NCBI GenBank assembly: GCA_027037705.1
Contig: JALVYZ010000402.1
Coordinates: forward strand, 1-6,606
DNA: 6,606 nt
Direction: 5' to 3'
Origin: a bacterium
GTDB lineage: Bacteria; DYJV01; JALVYZ01
This document shows, piece by piece, positions 6,488-6,606 of this stretch. Both the position numbers and the translations under genes were made by a program. Position 1 is the first letter of the stretch. Each line of letters begins with the position of its first letter. The notes under the pieces were generated by a model. It did no database searches and had not been told where the DNA came from. It saw nothing but the letters and a program-made list of their open reading frames with translations.

Positions 6488-6606
6488 TTGGCAAAAAAAT
6501 CTTGGATTGCAAGACATAAAAAACCTAAAAAATTTAAAGTTAGAGAATATAATAGATGCCCTTTATGCGGTAGAGCAAGGGCTTATTTAAGAGATTTTAA
6601 TATGTG
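6488..6606 (+). CDS. rpsN: 30S ribosomal protein S14, zinc-binding short form (3' truncated by window edge)
   Basis: S14 is a 30S head protein next to S3 and S10. The window holds 39 codons plus two bases. The N-terminus [20 protein letters not shown] (1-20) and the CPLC at residues 24-27, followed by [10 protein letters not shown], match the short (about 61-residue) zinc-ribbon S14 rather than the roughly 100-residue cysteine-free form. The last two bases (TG) fit the third zinc cysteine expected at residue 40. The fourth cysteine and the C-terminus lie outside. TTG 6488 is the start. rpsN in its usual place after rplE predicts rpsH and rplF next. The 108-nt gap before it is unusual for this cluster. 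Confidence 0.96.
   Translation, partial: MAKKSWIARHKKPKKFKVREYNRCPLCGRARAYLRDFNM

Noticed and set aside
1-6606. CRISPR array, tRNA, mobile element or defence system
   Set aside because: All but about 110 bases are accounted for by canonical ribosomal-protein genes; no cloverleaf-like, transposase or spaced palindromic repeat signal was seen.

Overview
The window is an AT-rich (roughly two-thirds A+T by eye) stretch of bacterial chromosome holding a classic ribosomal-protein superoperon, all on the + strand. It begins inside the 3' end of tuf (EF-Tu) and runs through the complete S10 operon (rpsJ, rplC, rplD, rplW, rplB, rpsS, rplV, rpsC, rplP, rpmC, rpsQ). It continues into the spc operon (rplN, rplX, rplE) and ends inside rpsN. 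Gene order is the canonical bacterial one with no gene missing or inserted. Arginine is written almost only as AGA/AGG, and C-ending codons are rare.

The organism cannot be named from this alone. The proteins are bacterial, and L24 and S14 are both in the zinc-binding (Cys4-type) form. tuf runs straight into rpsJ, as where the str and S10 operons are fused. L2 carries an uncommon DHPLGG variant of its usual DHPHGG motif. An uncultured or deep-branching AT-rich lineage is plausible, but this is only an impression.

Layout: 1-203 tuf tail; 221-4196 rpsJ to rpsC; 4211-5110 rplP, rpmC, rpsQ; 5125-6379 rplN, rplX, rplE; 6380-6487 the only real gap; 6488-6606 rpsN start. Elsewhere genes are separated by 0-17 nt or overlap (rplD/rplW by 4 nt, rpmC/rpsQ by 14 nt). 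Many Shine-Dalgarno (SD) sites lie inside the upstream gene, as expected for one polycistronic mRNA with coupled translation. I see no convincing promoter or terminator anywhere.

The products are core parts of both ribosomal subunits: S10, S19, S3, S17 and S14 of the 30S; L3, L4, L23, L2, L22, L16, L29, L14, L24 and L5 of the 50S. EF-Tu delivers aminoacyl-tRNA to the same machine. This is ordinary housekeeping DNA, and I find no new multi-gene system. The most unusual item is the 108-nt rplE-rpsN gap. It holds a degenerate 7-bp tandem repeat and a 22-codon ORF with its own SD-like site. Lesser oddities are a shift in codon use between the tuf tail and the genes after it, a perfect 18-bp tandem duplication inside rplC, and two TTG starts backed by strong SD sites.
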